The position numbers and the translations under genes are program-made. 64,000 nucleotides of DNA, from contig OZ244895.1 of assembly GCA_965221555.1 (NCBI GenBank), positions 1,426,001 to 1,490,000 on the forward strand, read 5' to 3'. Shown here in pieces: positions 25,790 to 35,027 of the stretch (position 1 is the first letter of the stretch; the number at the start of each line of letters is the position of its first letter). The notes beneath the pieces were generated by a model. It did not search any database and had not been told where the DNA came from. It worked only from the letters and a program-made list of their open reading frames with translations. The stretch is from JAJEAD01 sp965221555. GTDB taxonomy: Bacteria > Pseudomonadota > Gammaproteobacteria > HK1.

Positions 25790-26812
25790 ATGCGACGCAC
25801 ATACACGTTCGACGAAGTCGCGCTCGTGCCGCAGTTCAACAACATTCCGTCGCGTACCGAGCCCAGCCTTCAGACCTGGTTGACCCGCGATCGCCGCATC
25901 GACATTCCCCTCGTTGCCGCGAACATGGACAGCGTGATCGGCGAAGATCTCGCCGAAGTGCTGCTCGCCAACGGGACGCTTCCCATCTTCCACCGCTTCA
26001 GCGACGAGGCGGGGCAGCGCCGCTGGGTGAGCCGCTTCGAAGGCCGCACCTTCGTGTCATGCGGCATGAAGGACATCGACGGAGTCCGGGCGCTCCTCGA
26101 TCTCGGCGCGGTGGGGGTCTGCGTGGACATCGCGCACGGACACTCCGACCAGATGATGCGATTCGTGGAGCAGCTCAAGCGCTCGCACGGTGACAAGCAG
26201 GTGATCGCCGGCAACGTGTGCACCGCGATGGCCTATCACGACCTCGTCAATGCGGGCGCGGACGCGGTCAAGGTGGGCATCGGCCCGGGGGCCTCCTGCA
26301 CCACCCGCATGGTGACCGGATTCGGTGTCCCGCAGTTCACCGCGGTGCGCGACTGCGCCGCAGTAGCCGACAAGCTGCGCGTGCCGCTCATCGCGGACGG
26401 CGGCATACGGGGCAGCCGCGACATCGTGCTCGCGCTCGCGGCGGGCGCGAGCAGCGTGATGATCGGCAAGCTCTTCGCGCTCACCGAGGAGAGCGCCGCG
26501 GCGAAGCGTCCGATCGCCGCCAACGGGGGGGCGCGCGAAGCGAAGTACCGTGGCCAGGCGAGCGAGGATTTCCAGCTCGACTTCTACGGCGGGCTCAAGC
26601 GCAACACGGTACCGGAGGGAACCGACTTCTGGGCGCCGGTGACTGGCGGTGCGCAGGCCTGCATCGAGGAGCTGATGGGTGGTCTGCGAAGCGGCATGAC
26701 CTATGCCGGCGCGCGCAACGTCAAGGAACTGCAAAGGAAGGCGGAGTTCGTCGCGGTGGGTCCAGCCTACATGACGGAGAGCCGGCCGCACGGCAAGTCC
26801 CCCTCCGGCTGA
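25790..26812 (+). CDS. guaC: GMP reductase-type IMPDH/GMPR family enzyme
   Basis: 340 aa TIM barrel without the CBS insert of IMP dehydrogenase, close to GuaC in length. Motifs: PLVAANMDSVIGEDLAEVL, NAGADAVKVGIGPGASCTTR (catalytic cysteine), IADGGIRGSRDIVLALAAGA and ELMGGLRSGMTYAGARNVKE. GMP reductase returns GMP to IMP with NADPH; a CBS-less IMPDH cannot be excluded. GAGGTGA lies 8 nt before the ATG. Confidence 0.82.
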   Translation: MRRTYTFDEVALVPQFNNIPSRTEPSLQTWLTRDRRIDIPLVAANMDSVIGEDLAEVLLANGTLPIFHRFSDEAGQRRWVSRFEGRTFVSCGMKDIDGVRALLDLGAVGVCVDIAHGHSDQMMRFVEQLKRSHGDKQVIAGNVCTAMAYHDLVNAGADAVKVGIGPGASCTTRMVTGFGVPQFTAVRDCAAVADKLRVPLIADGGIRGSRDIVLALAAGASSVMIGKLFALTEESAAAKRPIAANGGAREAKYRGQASEDFQLDFYGGLKRNTVPEGTDFWAPVTGGAQACIEELMGGLRSGMTYAGARNVKELQRKAEFVAVGPAYMTESRPHGKSPSG

Positions 26813-26824
26813 GGGTCAGGCGAC

Positions 26825-26830
26825 TATAAT
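26825..26830 (+). promoter_or_regulatory. -10 box candidate for dsbD-tus
   Basis: A perfect TATAAT lies 36 bp before the dsbD ATG, preceded by GAC. No good -35 is seen at the proper distance. Confidence 0.4.
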
Positions 26831-26866
26831 TCCCGGGGCTTCGCATTCCGCGCTCGCACCCTCCAC

Positions 26867-28906
26867 ATGCCTAAATCCACGCGTCTCCGGCGCCGCGTCC
26901 AGGCGCTCGCACTGCTGATTGCGCTCGCGTCGGGGGCGACCGGCCGTGCGGCCGAAGGCCTGTTCGCGGGCGAAGGGGAGTCAGGCGCCACCCCCGGGAT
27001 GGCGGGCGGCGGCGTCTCGACCCTCCTCGAGAAATCGGGGTTGGCCGGATTGGCCGAGCCGCGGGAGACCTTTCTGCATCCCGACGTCGCGTTCGTGGCC
27101 GGAGCCTACGCGGTCTCCGACGAAGAAGTGAGAGTGCGTTTCGACATCGCCCCCGGCTACTACCTGTATCGCGAACGCTTCCTCTTCGCTCCCGCCGCCG
27201 GCGAGAGCATCCGCCTCGATTCCCCGGCGTTGCCGCGAGGCGAGGTCAAGCACGACGAGTACTTCGGCGAAGTGGAGGTGTACTACCGGGAGGTCGAAGT
27301 CGCGCTTGCGGTGCGCCCAGAGGCCGTGGCGCCGCGCGAGGCGCGCATCGACGTCACCTACCAGGGGTGCGCGGACGCGGGGCTCTGCTATCCCCCCATC
27401 ACCAGAACCCTCGCCGTCGATCTCGACGCCAGCGGTTCGGGAGACGGGCGCGGCGCCGCCCTCGCCCCCGGCGGCAGCGCCGGCGAGGGCTTCCTCTCCG
27501 CGCAGGACCGGATCGCGCGCGCGCTCGCAATCGACAGCCTTCCTTTCGTGATGGCGCAGTTCGCGTTCTTCGGGCTGCTTCTCGCGTTCACCCCTTGCGT
27601 GCTGCCGATGGTGCCGATCCTGTCCTCCATCATTCTCGGTCAGCAGCGGAACGAGACGCGGGCGGGCGCTCCACGGGCCTTCGCGCTGTCGCTCGTCTAC
27701 GTGCTCGCGATGGCGCTCACCTACAGCGGGGCGGGAGTGTTGGCGGGGCTCTCGGGAGCGGGACTGCAGGCCTTCTTCCAGCATCCGGCGGTGATCGTGG
27801 CCTTCAGCGGGTTCTTCGTCCTGTTCGCGCTCTCGATGTTCGGTCTGTACCGGATCGAGATGCCCGCGGCCTGGCAGTCCCGCCTGTCGGATCTCTCCCG
27901 TCGCCAGCGCGGCGGTACCTGGCTCGGAGTCGCGGCGATGGGCGCCCTGTCGGCGCTCATCGTCGGACCCTGTATCGCCCCTCCGCTGGCCGGGGCCCTC
28001 ATCTACATCGCGCAGACCGGCAACGCGGAGCTCGGGGGACTTGCCCTGTTCTCGCTCGCGATGGGCATGGGGGTGCCGCTGCTCGTCGCCGGCACCACCG
28101 CGGGCCGCTTCGCGCCCCGGGCGGGTCCCTGGATGAAGGCGGTGGAGCGCGTGTTCGGCGTGCTTCTCATCGGCGTCGCCATCTGGCTGCTCGAACGCGT
28201 GGTGCCAGAGTGGACCGCTCTCCTGATGTGGGCGGCGCTGTTCATCGTGTGCGCTGTTTACCTGGGCGCCTTCGATCGCATCGAGGTCGCCGCCCGGGGC
28301 GGGCGGAGACTCATGAAGGGCGCGGGCCTTGCGATGCTCGTCTACGGGGTACTGCTGATGGTGGGGGCGGCGAGCGGCGGGGGCGACCTGCTCCGTCCGC
28401 TGGAGCGCTTCGCCGCGGGGCCGCAGGCGCGGGTCGCCCTGGCGTTCACGGAGATCAAGGGGCTCGGGGAGCTCGATGCGGAGCTCGAGCGCGCCGCCGC
28501 GCGCGGGCAGGGCGTGATGCTCGACTTCTACGCGGACTGGTGCGTGAGCTGCAAGGAGATGGAGCGCCAGACCTTCCCCGACGCGGGCGTACGCCGCGCG
28601 CTCGCCGACACCGTGCTGCTCAAGGCCGACGTGACCGACAACGACGAGGAAGACCGCGCGCTTCTCGCCCACTTCGGGCTCTTCGGGCCGCCCGCGATCC
28701 TCTTCTTCGGGCCCGACGGGCGCGAGCGGCCCCGGTATCGGGTCGTCGGGTTCGTCGAGGCGGCGGGATTCCGGGAAGTGGTGGAGAGCGCCCTCGGCGC
28801 GCCGGGGGCGGTGATCTCCGCCGCCGCGGAGGACGGACTGGGCGACCTCATCCCCGCCACCGCGCGTGGCCCGGAGAGGCTCGCGCCGGGCGGGCTCCGC
28901 CCATGA
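26867..28906 (+). CDS. dsbD: thiol:disulfide interchange protein DsbD
   Basis: 679 aa. A signal peptide is followed by the alpha domain with its Cys pair in QGCADAGLCYPP. The eight-helix beta domain has AFTPCVLPMVPILSS and GPCIAPPLAGALIY, whose cysteines carry electrons through the membrane. The gamma thioredoxin domain has DWCVSCKEME. All six expected cysteines are present. It moves reducing power from cytosolic thioredoxin to periplasmic DsbC/CcmG-type proteins. The stop overlaps the tusD start (ATGA), so redox and sulfur-relay genes form one operon. Confidence 0.95.
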   Translation: MPKSTRLRRRVQALALLIALASGATGRAAEGLFAGEGESGATPGMAGGGVSTLLEKSGLAGLAEPRETFLHPDVAFVAGAYAVSDEEVRVRFDIAPGYYLYRERFLFAPAAGESIRLDSPALPRGEVKHDEYFGEVEVYYREVEVALAVRPEAVAPREARIDVTYQGCADAGLCYPPITRTLAVDLDASGSGDGRGAALAPGGSAGEGFLSAQDRIARALAIDSLPFVMAQFAFFGLLLAFTPCVLPMVPILSSIILGQQRNETRAGAPRAFALSLVYVLAMALTYSGAGVLAGLSGAGLQAFFQHPAVIVAFSGFFVLFALSMFGLYRIEMPAAWQSRLSDLSRRQRGGTWLGVAAMGALSALIVGPCIAPPLAGALIYIAQTGNAELGGLALFSLAMGMGVPLLVAGTTAGRFAPRAGPWMKAVERVFGVLLIGVAIWLLERVVPEWTALLMWAALFIVCAVYLGAFDRIEVAARGGRRLMKGAGLAMLVYGVLLMVGAASGGGDLLRPLERFAAGPQARVALAFTEIKGLGELDAELERAAARGQGVMLDFYADWCVSCKEMERQTFPDAGVRRALADTVLLKADVTDNDEEDRALLAHFGLFGPPAILFFGPDGRERPRYRVVGFVEAAGFREVVESALGAPGAVISAAAEDGLGDLIPATARGPERLAPGGLRP

Positions 28907-29295
28907 AGTTCGGGATCGTGGTGAGCGAAGGCCCCTGTCAGCGCCAGTCCGCCGATTCCGCCTACCACTTCGCGCGGGCCGCGATCGCCCGGGGCCACGA
29001 AGTGGTTCGCGTGTTCTTCTACCACGACGGAGTGCACGCCGGCGCGAGCGCGAGCACGCCTCCGCAGGACGAGCGCAACGTGAGCGAGAAGTGGAGCGCG
29101 CTCGCGGCGGAGCAGGGACTCGACCTCGTGGTCTGCGTCGCCGCCGCGGCGCGGCGCGGGGTGCTGGACGAGGAGGCGGGCGGGCGCCTCGACCAGACGC
29201 CCGCTCCCGCCGCACTGACCCCGCACTTCCGGGCCGCGGGCCTCGGCCAGCTCATCGAGTGCGGTATCGAGGCGGACCGACTGCTCGTGTTCTGA
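28903..29295 (+). CDS. tusD: sulfur relay protein TusD/DsrE
   Basis: 130 aa, starting inside the dsbD stop. DsrE-like fold (MKFGIVVSEGPCQRQSADSA). The active-site cysteine is C78 in LVVCVAAAARRGV, the exact position known for TusD and DsrE. It forms the TusBCD heterohexamer with the next two products and takes persulfide sulfur from TusA. Confidence 0.93.
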   Translation: MKFGIVVSEGPCQRQSADSAYHFARAAIARGHEVVRVFFYHDGVHAGASASTPPQDERNVSEKWSALAAEQGLDLVVCVAAAARRGVLDEEAGGRLDQTPAPAALTPHFRAAGLGQLIECGIEADRLLVF

Positions 29296-29316
29296 GCCGC
29301 CGCGCGAGGGCCCGCC

Positions 29317-29688
29317 TTGTCCCGACCTGCGAGAAAGCGATTCCTGTGGGTGAGCCGGCACGCCCCGCACGGCAGCATCCGGGCCCAGGAGGGGCTCGAC
29401 GCGCTGCTGATGGCGGTCGCGTTCGAGCAACCGGTGAGCGTGTTGTTCCTGGACGACGGCGTGTACCAGTTGAAGCGCGACCAGAGGCCGGACCGGATCG
29501 ATCTCAAGAACTTCTGCGCCGGCTTCGCCTCGCTTGCGCTCTACGATGTTCACGACGTGTACGCGGAACGCGAGTCCCTGGACTTGCGCGGGCTGACGGC
29601 GGAGGACCTCCTGATGCCGGTCCGGGTGCTCGATTCGCCCGCCGTCGGCGCCCTCATCGACGCGCACGACGTGGTGATGAGTTTCTGA
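29317..29688 (+). CDS. tusC: sulfur relay protein TusC/DsrF
   Basis: 123 aa with a TTG start (GAGGG upstream). The pattern APHGSIRAQEGLDALLMAVA, VLFLDDGVYQL and C-terminal LIDAHDVVMSF matches TusC/DsrF. Structural subunit of the TusBCD complex; second in the tus run. Confidence 0.88.
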   Translation: MSRPARKRFLWVSRHAPHGSIRAQEGLDALLMAVAFEQPVSVLFLDDGVYQLKRDQRPDRIDLKNFCAGFASLALYDVHDVYAERESLDLRGLTAEDLLMPVRVLDSPAVGALIDAHDVVMSF

Positions 29689-29740
29689 GCGGGTACGCGG
29701 ACGTGTCCTTCGCGTACGCATCGTCGGGAGCTTGAGCGCG

Positions 29741-30049
29741 ATGGCGGTGCTTCACCTCGTGAGCCGGTCACCCTTCCGGGAGGACGCACTCGATACCTGC
29801 CTGCGGATCGCGAGACCGGGCAGTGGGCTGCTGCTCTACGAGGACGCTGTCTATGGCGCGGTGCGGGGCACCGACGTCGAGGAGCGGCTCGCGGGCGCCG
29901 CGCGAGCGCTCCGCGTTCGCGTCCTCGCGCCCGACCTGGCGGCGCGCGGCCTCGGCGCCGCGGCGCTCGTGCCGGGAGTGGAGAGCGTGGACTACGGAGG
30001 CTTCGTGGCGCTCGCGGTGGAGTACGATAACGTCATCTCGTGGCGGTAG
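29741..30049 (+). CDS. tusB: sulfur relay protein TusB/DsrH
   Basis: 102 aa. MAVLHLVSRSPFREDALDTC, then LLLYEDAVYGAVRG, and C-terminal VDYGGFVALAVEYDNVISW. C20 is present, at the position conserved in DsrH of sulfur oxidisers, whereas E. coli TusB lacks it. Confidence 0.88.
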   Translation: MAVLHLVSRSPFREDALDTCLRIARPGSGLLLYEDAVYGAVRGTDVEERLAGAARALRVRVLAPDLAARGLGAAALVPGVESVDYGGFVALAVEYDNVISWR

Positions 30050-30060
30050 GGGAAGGAAGC

Positions 30061-30393
30061 ATGGCACTGGCGGTCAATGGGCGGGTGCTGGAGACCGACG
30101 CCCAGGGCTACTTGCGCCGGCTGGAGGACTGGGACGAGGAGGTCGCCCGCGTCATGGCGCGGGCCGATGATCTCGAGCTCGACGAGAATCACTGGGAGGT
30201 GCTGCGCTTCCTCAAGGAGTATTACGACGAGTATCAGCTCGCTCCCCCGGTGCGGATCCTCACCAAGGCGATCGCGAAGCGCCTCGGCAAGGAAAAGGGC
30301 AGCAGCCGCTACCTGTACCGGCTCTTTCCCCAGGGGCCGGCCCGGCAGGCCTGCCGCTACGCGGGGCTGCCGAAGCCGACCAACTGCATCTGA
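30061..30393 (+). CDS. tusE: TusE/DsrC-family sulfur carrier with both cysteines
   Basis: 110 aa. A GGGGAAGGAAGC tract supplies the SD. The core HWEVLRFLKEYYDEYQLAPP and KGSSRYLYRLFPQGPARQAC are typical. The C-terminal arm holds C109 (penultimate) and C98, 11 residues apart, as in DsrC. E. coli TusE keeps only the last one. It takes sulfur from TusBCD and passes it to MnmA for tRNA 2-thiouridine, or, in DsrC-type systems, carries a trisulfide in sulfur metabolism. No dsrAB is in the window. Confidence 0.92.
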   Translation: MALAVNGRVLETDAQGYLRRLEDWDEEVARVMARADDLELDENHWEVLRFLKEYYDEYQLAPPVRILTKAIAKRLGKEKGSSRYLYRLFPQGPARQACRYAGLPKPTNCI

Positions 30394-30479
30394 GGCGCCC
30401 GCCCGCGCGGCCGTGGCGCCGCGATGCGCTCATGCATAATCGAAAGGCGCCCGGCGCCGGCGGAGAAGCGATCCCGTCC

Positions 30480-31859
30480 ATGAAGTACTACGAGAATGTC
30501 CTCGGCCTGGTCGGCCGCACTCCGCTGGTCCGCCTCAACCGGCTCACCGACGACTCCATGGCCACGGTGCTGGTCAAGATGGAGCAGCTCAACCCGGCCG
30601 GCTCGGTCAAGGACCGGATGGCGGTGAACATGGTCGAGAGGGCGGAGGAGGCGGGCCTGCTCGAGCCGGGGGGCACTCTGGTGGAGAGCACTTCCGGCAA
30701 CACCGGGCTCGGGCTTGCCATGGTCGCGGCGGTGAAGGGCTACCGCTGCGTGTTCACGATGCCGGACAAGATGAGCGCGGAGAAGATCGACATGCTCAAG
30801 GCCTACGGTGCGGAGGTCGTCGTCACCCGCACCGATCTTCCCCACGATCATCCCGAGAGCTACGTGGAGGTCGCCAAGCGCATCGCCCGCGAGACCCCCA
30901 AGGGCTTCTACACCGACCAGTACTTCAACATGACCAACCCGCAGGCCCACTACCTGAGTACCGGACCGGAGATCTGGGAAGACACCGATGGACGCCTCGA
31001 TTGCCTGGTGGGCGGCATCGGTACCGGCGGCACCATTTCCGGCGCCGGTAAATACCTCAAGGAGAAGGCGGCGGAAGCGGGGCGCACGCTTCGCATCGTC
31101 TGCCCGGACCCGGAGGGCAGCATCTATCACGACGTCTTCTACACCGGAGTGGAGCCCGAGCCCAGCGTCTACCGGGTCGAAGGGATCGGCCACGACTTCA
31201 TGGTGGGCACCCTGGACCTGTCGGTGATCGACGAGGTCCGCAACATCGCCGACCGGGACTCCTTCCTCACCGCGCGGCGCCTCGCCCGAGAGGAGGGAAT
31301 CTTCTGCGGGGGTTCGACCGGGACCGCGGTCTTCGGCGCGCTCGAGGTGGCGCGCGAACTCGGTCCGGGCAAGCTGGTGGTGGCAATCCTGTGCGACTCC
31401 GGTGACCGCTACCTCAGCAAGTGCTACAACGACGCGTGGATGAAGGACATGGGCTTCCTCGGCCCCGCGCAACGCCTCGGCACGGTGCGCGAGGTGCTCG
31501 AATTCAAGGGGGGCGGGGTGGAGTTCGCCGAGCCCGGAGAGACCCTCGCCCATGTGGCGAAGCGCATGTCCGATCTGGGAATCTCGCAGATGCCGGTGAA
31601 GCGTTGCGCAAGCGAAGAGCTGATGATCGTGCACGAGCTCGACCTCCTGCAGGGACTCGTCAACGGCCACTGCACCGCGAGCGACACGGTGGACGCCGCG
31701 GCCAAGCGCCTCGAGGGTCGGGTCGCACTCGATGACCCCCTGACCCGGGTGCAGAGTGTGTTCGACCAGCACAACGTCGCGATGGTGGTGAAGGATGGCG
31801 AGGTCGTCGGAGTCATCAGCAAGATCGACATCGTCGAGTTCCTTGCCGCCCGGCAATAG
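30480..31859 (+). CDS. cystathionine beta-synthase
   Basis: 459 aa from ATG 30480 (GGAG about 13 nt upstream). The catalytic part is PLP fold type II: LVGRTPLVRLNRL, PLP lysine in NPAGSVKDRMAVNM, phosphate loop STSGNTGLG, IGTGGTISGAGKYLKEK. After about residue 335 there is a regulatory CBS-domain pair (VAKRMSDLGISQMPVKR; VFDQHNVAMVVKDGEVVGVI). It joins serine and homocysteine, the first step of reverse transsulfuration, which suits its place after sulfur-relay genes. Cysteine synthase activity is also possible. Confidence 0.9.
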   Translation: MKYYENVLGLVGRTPLVRLNRLTDDSMATVLVKMEQLNPAGSVKDRMAVNMVERAEEAGLLEPGGTLVESTSGNTGLGLAMVAAVKGYRCVFTMPDKMSAEKIDMLKAYGAEVVVTRTDLPHDHPESYVEVAKRIARETPKGFYTDQYFNMTNPQAHYLSTGPEIWEDTDGRLDCLVGGIGTGGTISGAGKYLKEKAAEAGRTLRIVCPDPEGSIYHDVFYTGVEPEPSVYRVEGIGHDFMVGTLDLSVIDEVRNIADRDSFLTARRLAREEGIFCGGSTGTAVFGALEVARELGPGKLVVAILCDSGDRYLSKCYNDAWMKDMGFLGPAQRLGTVREVLEFKGGGVEFAEPGETLAHVAKRMSDLGISQMPVKRCASEELMIVHELDLLQGLVNGHCTASDTVDAAAKRLEGRVALDDPLTRVQSVFDQHNVAMVVKDGEVVGVISKIDIVEFLAARQ

Positions 31860-31892
31860 CCCCGGGCTCGATGCGACGGGGGGTGCCCGGTC

Positions 31893-32924
31893 GTGGATAT
31901 CGAATTCCACTACTACATGACCTACCTCATCGCCGCGAAGGCGGGTCTGGACGCGAACGGCGCCCGGGTGGTGGCGCACTCGTCGCAGTTCATCGACGAC
32001 AACGACATCGCCTTCGAGGTGAACAAGGGAAAGGGATCCGCCTATCGGAACTACATCAGCCAGACCATGAACATCCTCAAGCCGAAGGCGAAACTGCTGC
32101 GGATTTATCCCATCTTCCACTTCATTCCCGGCGATCCTCTGAGCGAGACCGCGTGGCGCAAGGACGGCAAGATGCACTGGCTGTGCACTACCCCCAACAG
32201 CGTCAACGCTAACGATGCCATGGACGCCGCGATCCGTTCGGAAGATCTGTATCGCATCGGGATCGCGGCGCACGGCTACGTCGACACGTGGGCCCACCAG
32301 AACTTCATCGGGTACTACGACGACTTCAATGCCATGGATATCGGCCTTGGCAAGCTGACGCCGAACATCGGCCACGCGGACGCCGGACACAATCCGGACT
32401 GGCCGGCCCTCGTCTGGCGCGACCCCCGCCTGATCGACGAAGCGGTGGACAACAAGGGACGCTTTCTCGAAGCGGCGAAGCACCTGCTCGGGAAGCTGGC
32501 GCGCTTCGCCGACGCATCGGTCCCGGACGAGGAGGTCGCCCGAAGACAGCGAGAGCTCGTGGATGACCTCGACCAGGCGATCGGTGAACGCGATCAGACG
32601 AACGGGTGGCGCGAAGAACGTACCGAACGTTATCTGGATCTCGCCCGGGGCGCCGCGTACGGTGGCGAGACCCTGCCGCGCTACGATGAAGATCTGTGGT
32701 TCGACGAGGCGGTCAACGAGAACGTGAGGGGGCTGCGCGACCGGGGTGACCCCGCGCTGCTGCGCTTCGATCCCTTCACGGACCGCTACACCTGGAAGGA
32801 TCCGGAAAACCATCGGCAGACCCACTGGTATCGCTTCCAGGAGGCGATCAAGGTCCACCAGAACGAGACGTGGGAGATCCTGGCGGCGTCGAACCTGAGA
32901 GGCCTGGATCTGGAAGCGCTCTGA
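31893..32924 (+). CDS. DUF6765-like protein with a phospholipase C-like metal-site motif
   Basis: 343 aa, GTG start. MDIEFHYYMTYLIAAKAGLD, VVAHSSQFIDDNDIAFEV and HFIPGDPLSE resemble the uncharacterised DUF6765 family. AAHGYVDTWAHQNF gives an H-x3-D-x3-H helix like the Zn sites of phospholipase C and S1/P1 nucleases, so metal-dependent hydrolysis is plausible but unproven. No signal peptide. Function unknown. Confidence 0.65.
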   Translation: MDIEFHYYMTYLIAAKAGLDANGARVVAHSSQFIDDNDIAFEVNKGKGSAYRNYISQTMNILKPKAKLLRIYPIFHFIPGDPLSETAWRKDGKMHWLCTTPNSVNANDAMDAAIRSEDLYRIGIAAHGYVDTWAHQNFIGYYDDFNAMDIGLGKLTPNIGHADAGHNPDWPALVWRDPRLIDEAVDNKGRFLEAAKHLLGKLARFADASVPDEEVARRQRELVDDLDQAIGERDQTNGWREERTERYLDLARGAAYGGETLPRYDEDLWFDEAVNENVRGLRDRGDPALLRFDPFTDRYTWKDPENHRQTHWYRFQEAIKVHQNETWEILAASNLRGLDLEAL

Positions 32925-32932
32925 GCGCTCAG

Positions 32933-33117
32933 CCCCGAAGTTTCACCGATTTTTTTTGGCCACTTCGGGCGCCAAGAGGCCGTGATAGCAGGAAGCACGA
33001 ACCAAAGGACGCTGAAAGCGTAGCCGACACTACGTCGAAAGCGCCTTGAGGGAGGGAGGCTCCCAACCGCGAGCATATTGGCGTCCGCGAGTTGGGAAAT
33101 CGGTGAAACTTCCGGGT
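32933..33117. repeat. repeat family A, 185-bp copy
   Basis: Ends CCCCGAAGTTTCACCGATTT and AAATCGGTGAAACTTCCGGG are nearly perfect inverted repeats. The inside carries GCTTCGG-like, GCCGTGATAGCAGGAAGCACG and GAGCATATTGGCGTCCGC words. Its right tip touches the stop codon of the nucleoside hydrolase-ribokinase gene. Confidence 0.75.
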
Positions 33118-35027
33118 CAGCGAAGACTGCGCTGGAAGCGGGTGACCTGCCGGCGGGAGGGAATTGAAGGCTGGGCGCCTTCGCGGGTGACGGAGAGAGC
33201 GGCGGCGGCGTTGGCCTCCGCGAGGGCTTCGGGCAACGGCAGGTCGCGTGCGAGTGCGGCGGCGAGGTAGCCGACGAAGGTGTCGCCGGAGCCGGTGGCG
33301 TCGAGCACGTCCACTTCGACTCCGGGCAGATGCCCGGCGCTGCCGCCGGAGCGGTACGAGATGCCGCGCGGGCCCAGGGTGACCACCACCTTCGGGTAGC
33401 CCCGGGCCTCGAGCGCGCGCATCGCCTCTGGCGCTTCGCCCTCGGGGTCTTCCGCGAGCAGGCGCGCCTCGCCCTCGTTGGCGACCAGGATGTCGACGAG
33501 CGATGCGAATCGCGACGGCAGAGGACGGGCGGGCGCGGCGTTGAGGATGGTGAGGGCGCCGGCCTTGCGGCCCCGTCGCAGCGCCTCCTCGACGCTGTCC
33601 AGTGGGGTTTCGAGCTGGGTCACGAGCACCGAAGTGTCGCGGAGCTGCTCGCGGGAGGGCAGATCGCCCGGGCGCAGGCGTTCGTTGGCGCCGGGAGCCA
33701 CGCTTATCTGGTTCTGGCCGAGGCGATCCACGGTGATGAGCGCGACTCCGGACGGCATCCCGGCTTCGACTCCGCCGCTCACCGCGATACCGAGACTGCG
33801 CAGGTACGCGAGATAGCGCATGCCCGCGTCGTCGTCGCCCATCTTCACGACGAAACGTACCCGGGCGCCGGCGCGCGCCGCCGCGACCGCCTGGTTGGCG
33901 CCCTTGCCCCCGTAGGCGGTGGACAGGGGGAGCCCGAGCACGGTCTCTCCCGGAGCGGGAAGGCTCGGGGTGCGCGCGATAAAGTCGGTGTTGGCGCCGC
34001 CGACGACCACCACCCGCGGTGCCCGACGGCCGCCGACCCGGGCCGGGGAGCCGCCATCGAGCACCCGTTGCGCGAGCAGGTCCAGCGCGCCCCCGGCATC
34101 GACACCGGTCGCCACATCGACCGGGCTCCAGCCGGAGTCGTTGCGGGCCGGCTCCCGGAGGTCCGCCGCGGTCATGCCGAGCGTGCCGGCGCCCTGGGTC
34201 TCGACCCGCAAGGCGAGCGACTCGGTGCGCAGCAGGTCGGGCCGGATGACCGACGCCACCGCGAGGGGGTCGTGCATGGGAAAGCCGTCGCGCCCCGCGC
34301 TCCCCGCGAGCAGATCCCGGGTCAGCGCGCGGAGCGCCATCGCCCAGGGACCCCGGCGCGTGCCGATGCGGCGGCGCAGGAGGTCTCGGGTGAGGCGGAC
34401 CTGATGGGTGACGTCGAGGGGGACGAGGGTGATCGGGATGCCCGACGCGATCACTTCCTGGGCCGCGTCCGGGTCGACGTAGATATTGAATTCCGCGCAG
34501 GGGGTGACGTTGCCCGGGCTGCGCACCGCGCCACCCATGATGACGAGGCGGCGTATGCGACGCATCGCCTCGGCGTCACGGCGTATCGCGGCGGCGATGT
34601 TGGTGAGGGGACCGAGCGCGACGACGCAAAGCGCCCGGCCGCGGCGCCGCGCGAGCTCCGCGAGGCGTCCCGCCGCATCGCGCTCGGCCCGGGGCGCGGC
34701 AATCGGGAAACGGGGCGCTCCCGATGGGGCGCGCCGCCGGCTCAGGCCGCCCAGCCCGTCCGAGCCGTGTACATCGCGCGCGGTGTACAGCCGCCGCCTG
34801 AGTGGCTTCGCGGCGCCCATCGCGACCGGCGGCATCGCTTCGGGGGCGATGAGGGTCAGCAGGCGGCGGGCGTTTTCGGTGCCCTGGCGCACCGGTACGT
34901 TGCCGGCGACGGTGGTGATGAGCTCCACCGAAAGTTCCGGGGAGCGAAGCGCGAGCATCAGCGCCAGGGCATCGTCGATCCCGGGGTCGGTGTCGATGGC
35001 GACGCTCTGTCCGCGAATGTCCGCCAT
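33117..35027 (-). CDS. nucleoside hydrolase - ribokinase fusion
   Basis: 636 aa from ATG 35027. Residues 1 to about 315 are an inosine-uridine nucleoside hydrolase (VAIDTDPGIDDALALMLALR with the Ca-binding aspartates; VALGPLTNIAAAI; MGGAVRSPGNVTPCAEFNIY; FPMHDPLAVAS with the catalytic-region His). About 325-636 is a PfkB/ribokinase (VVVVGGANTDFIARTPSLPA, YGGKGANQAVAAARAGA, LDATGSGDTFVGYLAAALA). One chain could cleave a nucleoside and phosphorylate the ribose. Both active-site sets look intact. It is divergent from the quinone reductase operon. Confidence 0.9.
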   Translation of the reverse strand: MADIRGQSVAIDTDPGIDDALALMLALRSPELSVELITTVAGNVPVRQGTENARRLLTLIAPEAMPPVAMGAAKPLRRRLYTARDVHGSDGLGGLSRRRAPSGAPRFPIAAPRAERDAAGRLAELARRRGRALCVVALGPLTNIAAAIRRDAEAMRRIRRLVIMGGAVRSPGNVTPCAEFNIYVDPDAAQEVIASGIPITLVPLDVTHQVRLTRDLLRRRIGTRRGPWAMALRALTRDLLAGSAGRDGFPMHDPLAVASVIRPDLLRTESLALRVETQGAGTLGMTAADLREPARNDSGWSPVDVATGVDAGGALDLLAQRVLDGGSPARVGGRRAPRVVVVGGANTDFIARTPSLPAPGETVLGLPLSTAYGGKGANQAVAAARAGARVRFVVKMGDDDAGMRYLAYLRSLGIAVSGGVEAGMPSGVALITVDRLGQNQISVAPGANERLRPGDLPSREQLRDTSVLVTQLETPLDSVEEALRRGRKAGALTILNAAPARPLPSRFASLVDILVANEGEARLLAEDPEGEAPEAMRALEARGYPKVVVTLGPRGISYRSGGSAGHLPGVEVDVLDATGSGDTFVGYLAAALARDLPLPEALAEANAAAALSVTREGAQPSIPSRRQVTRFQRSLR

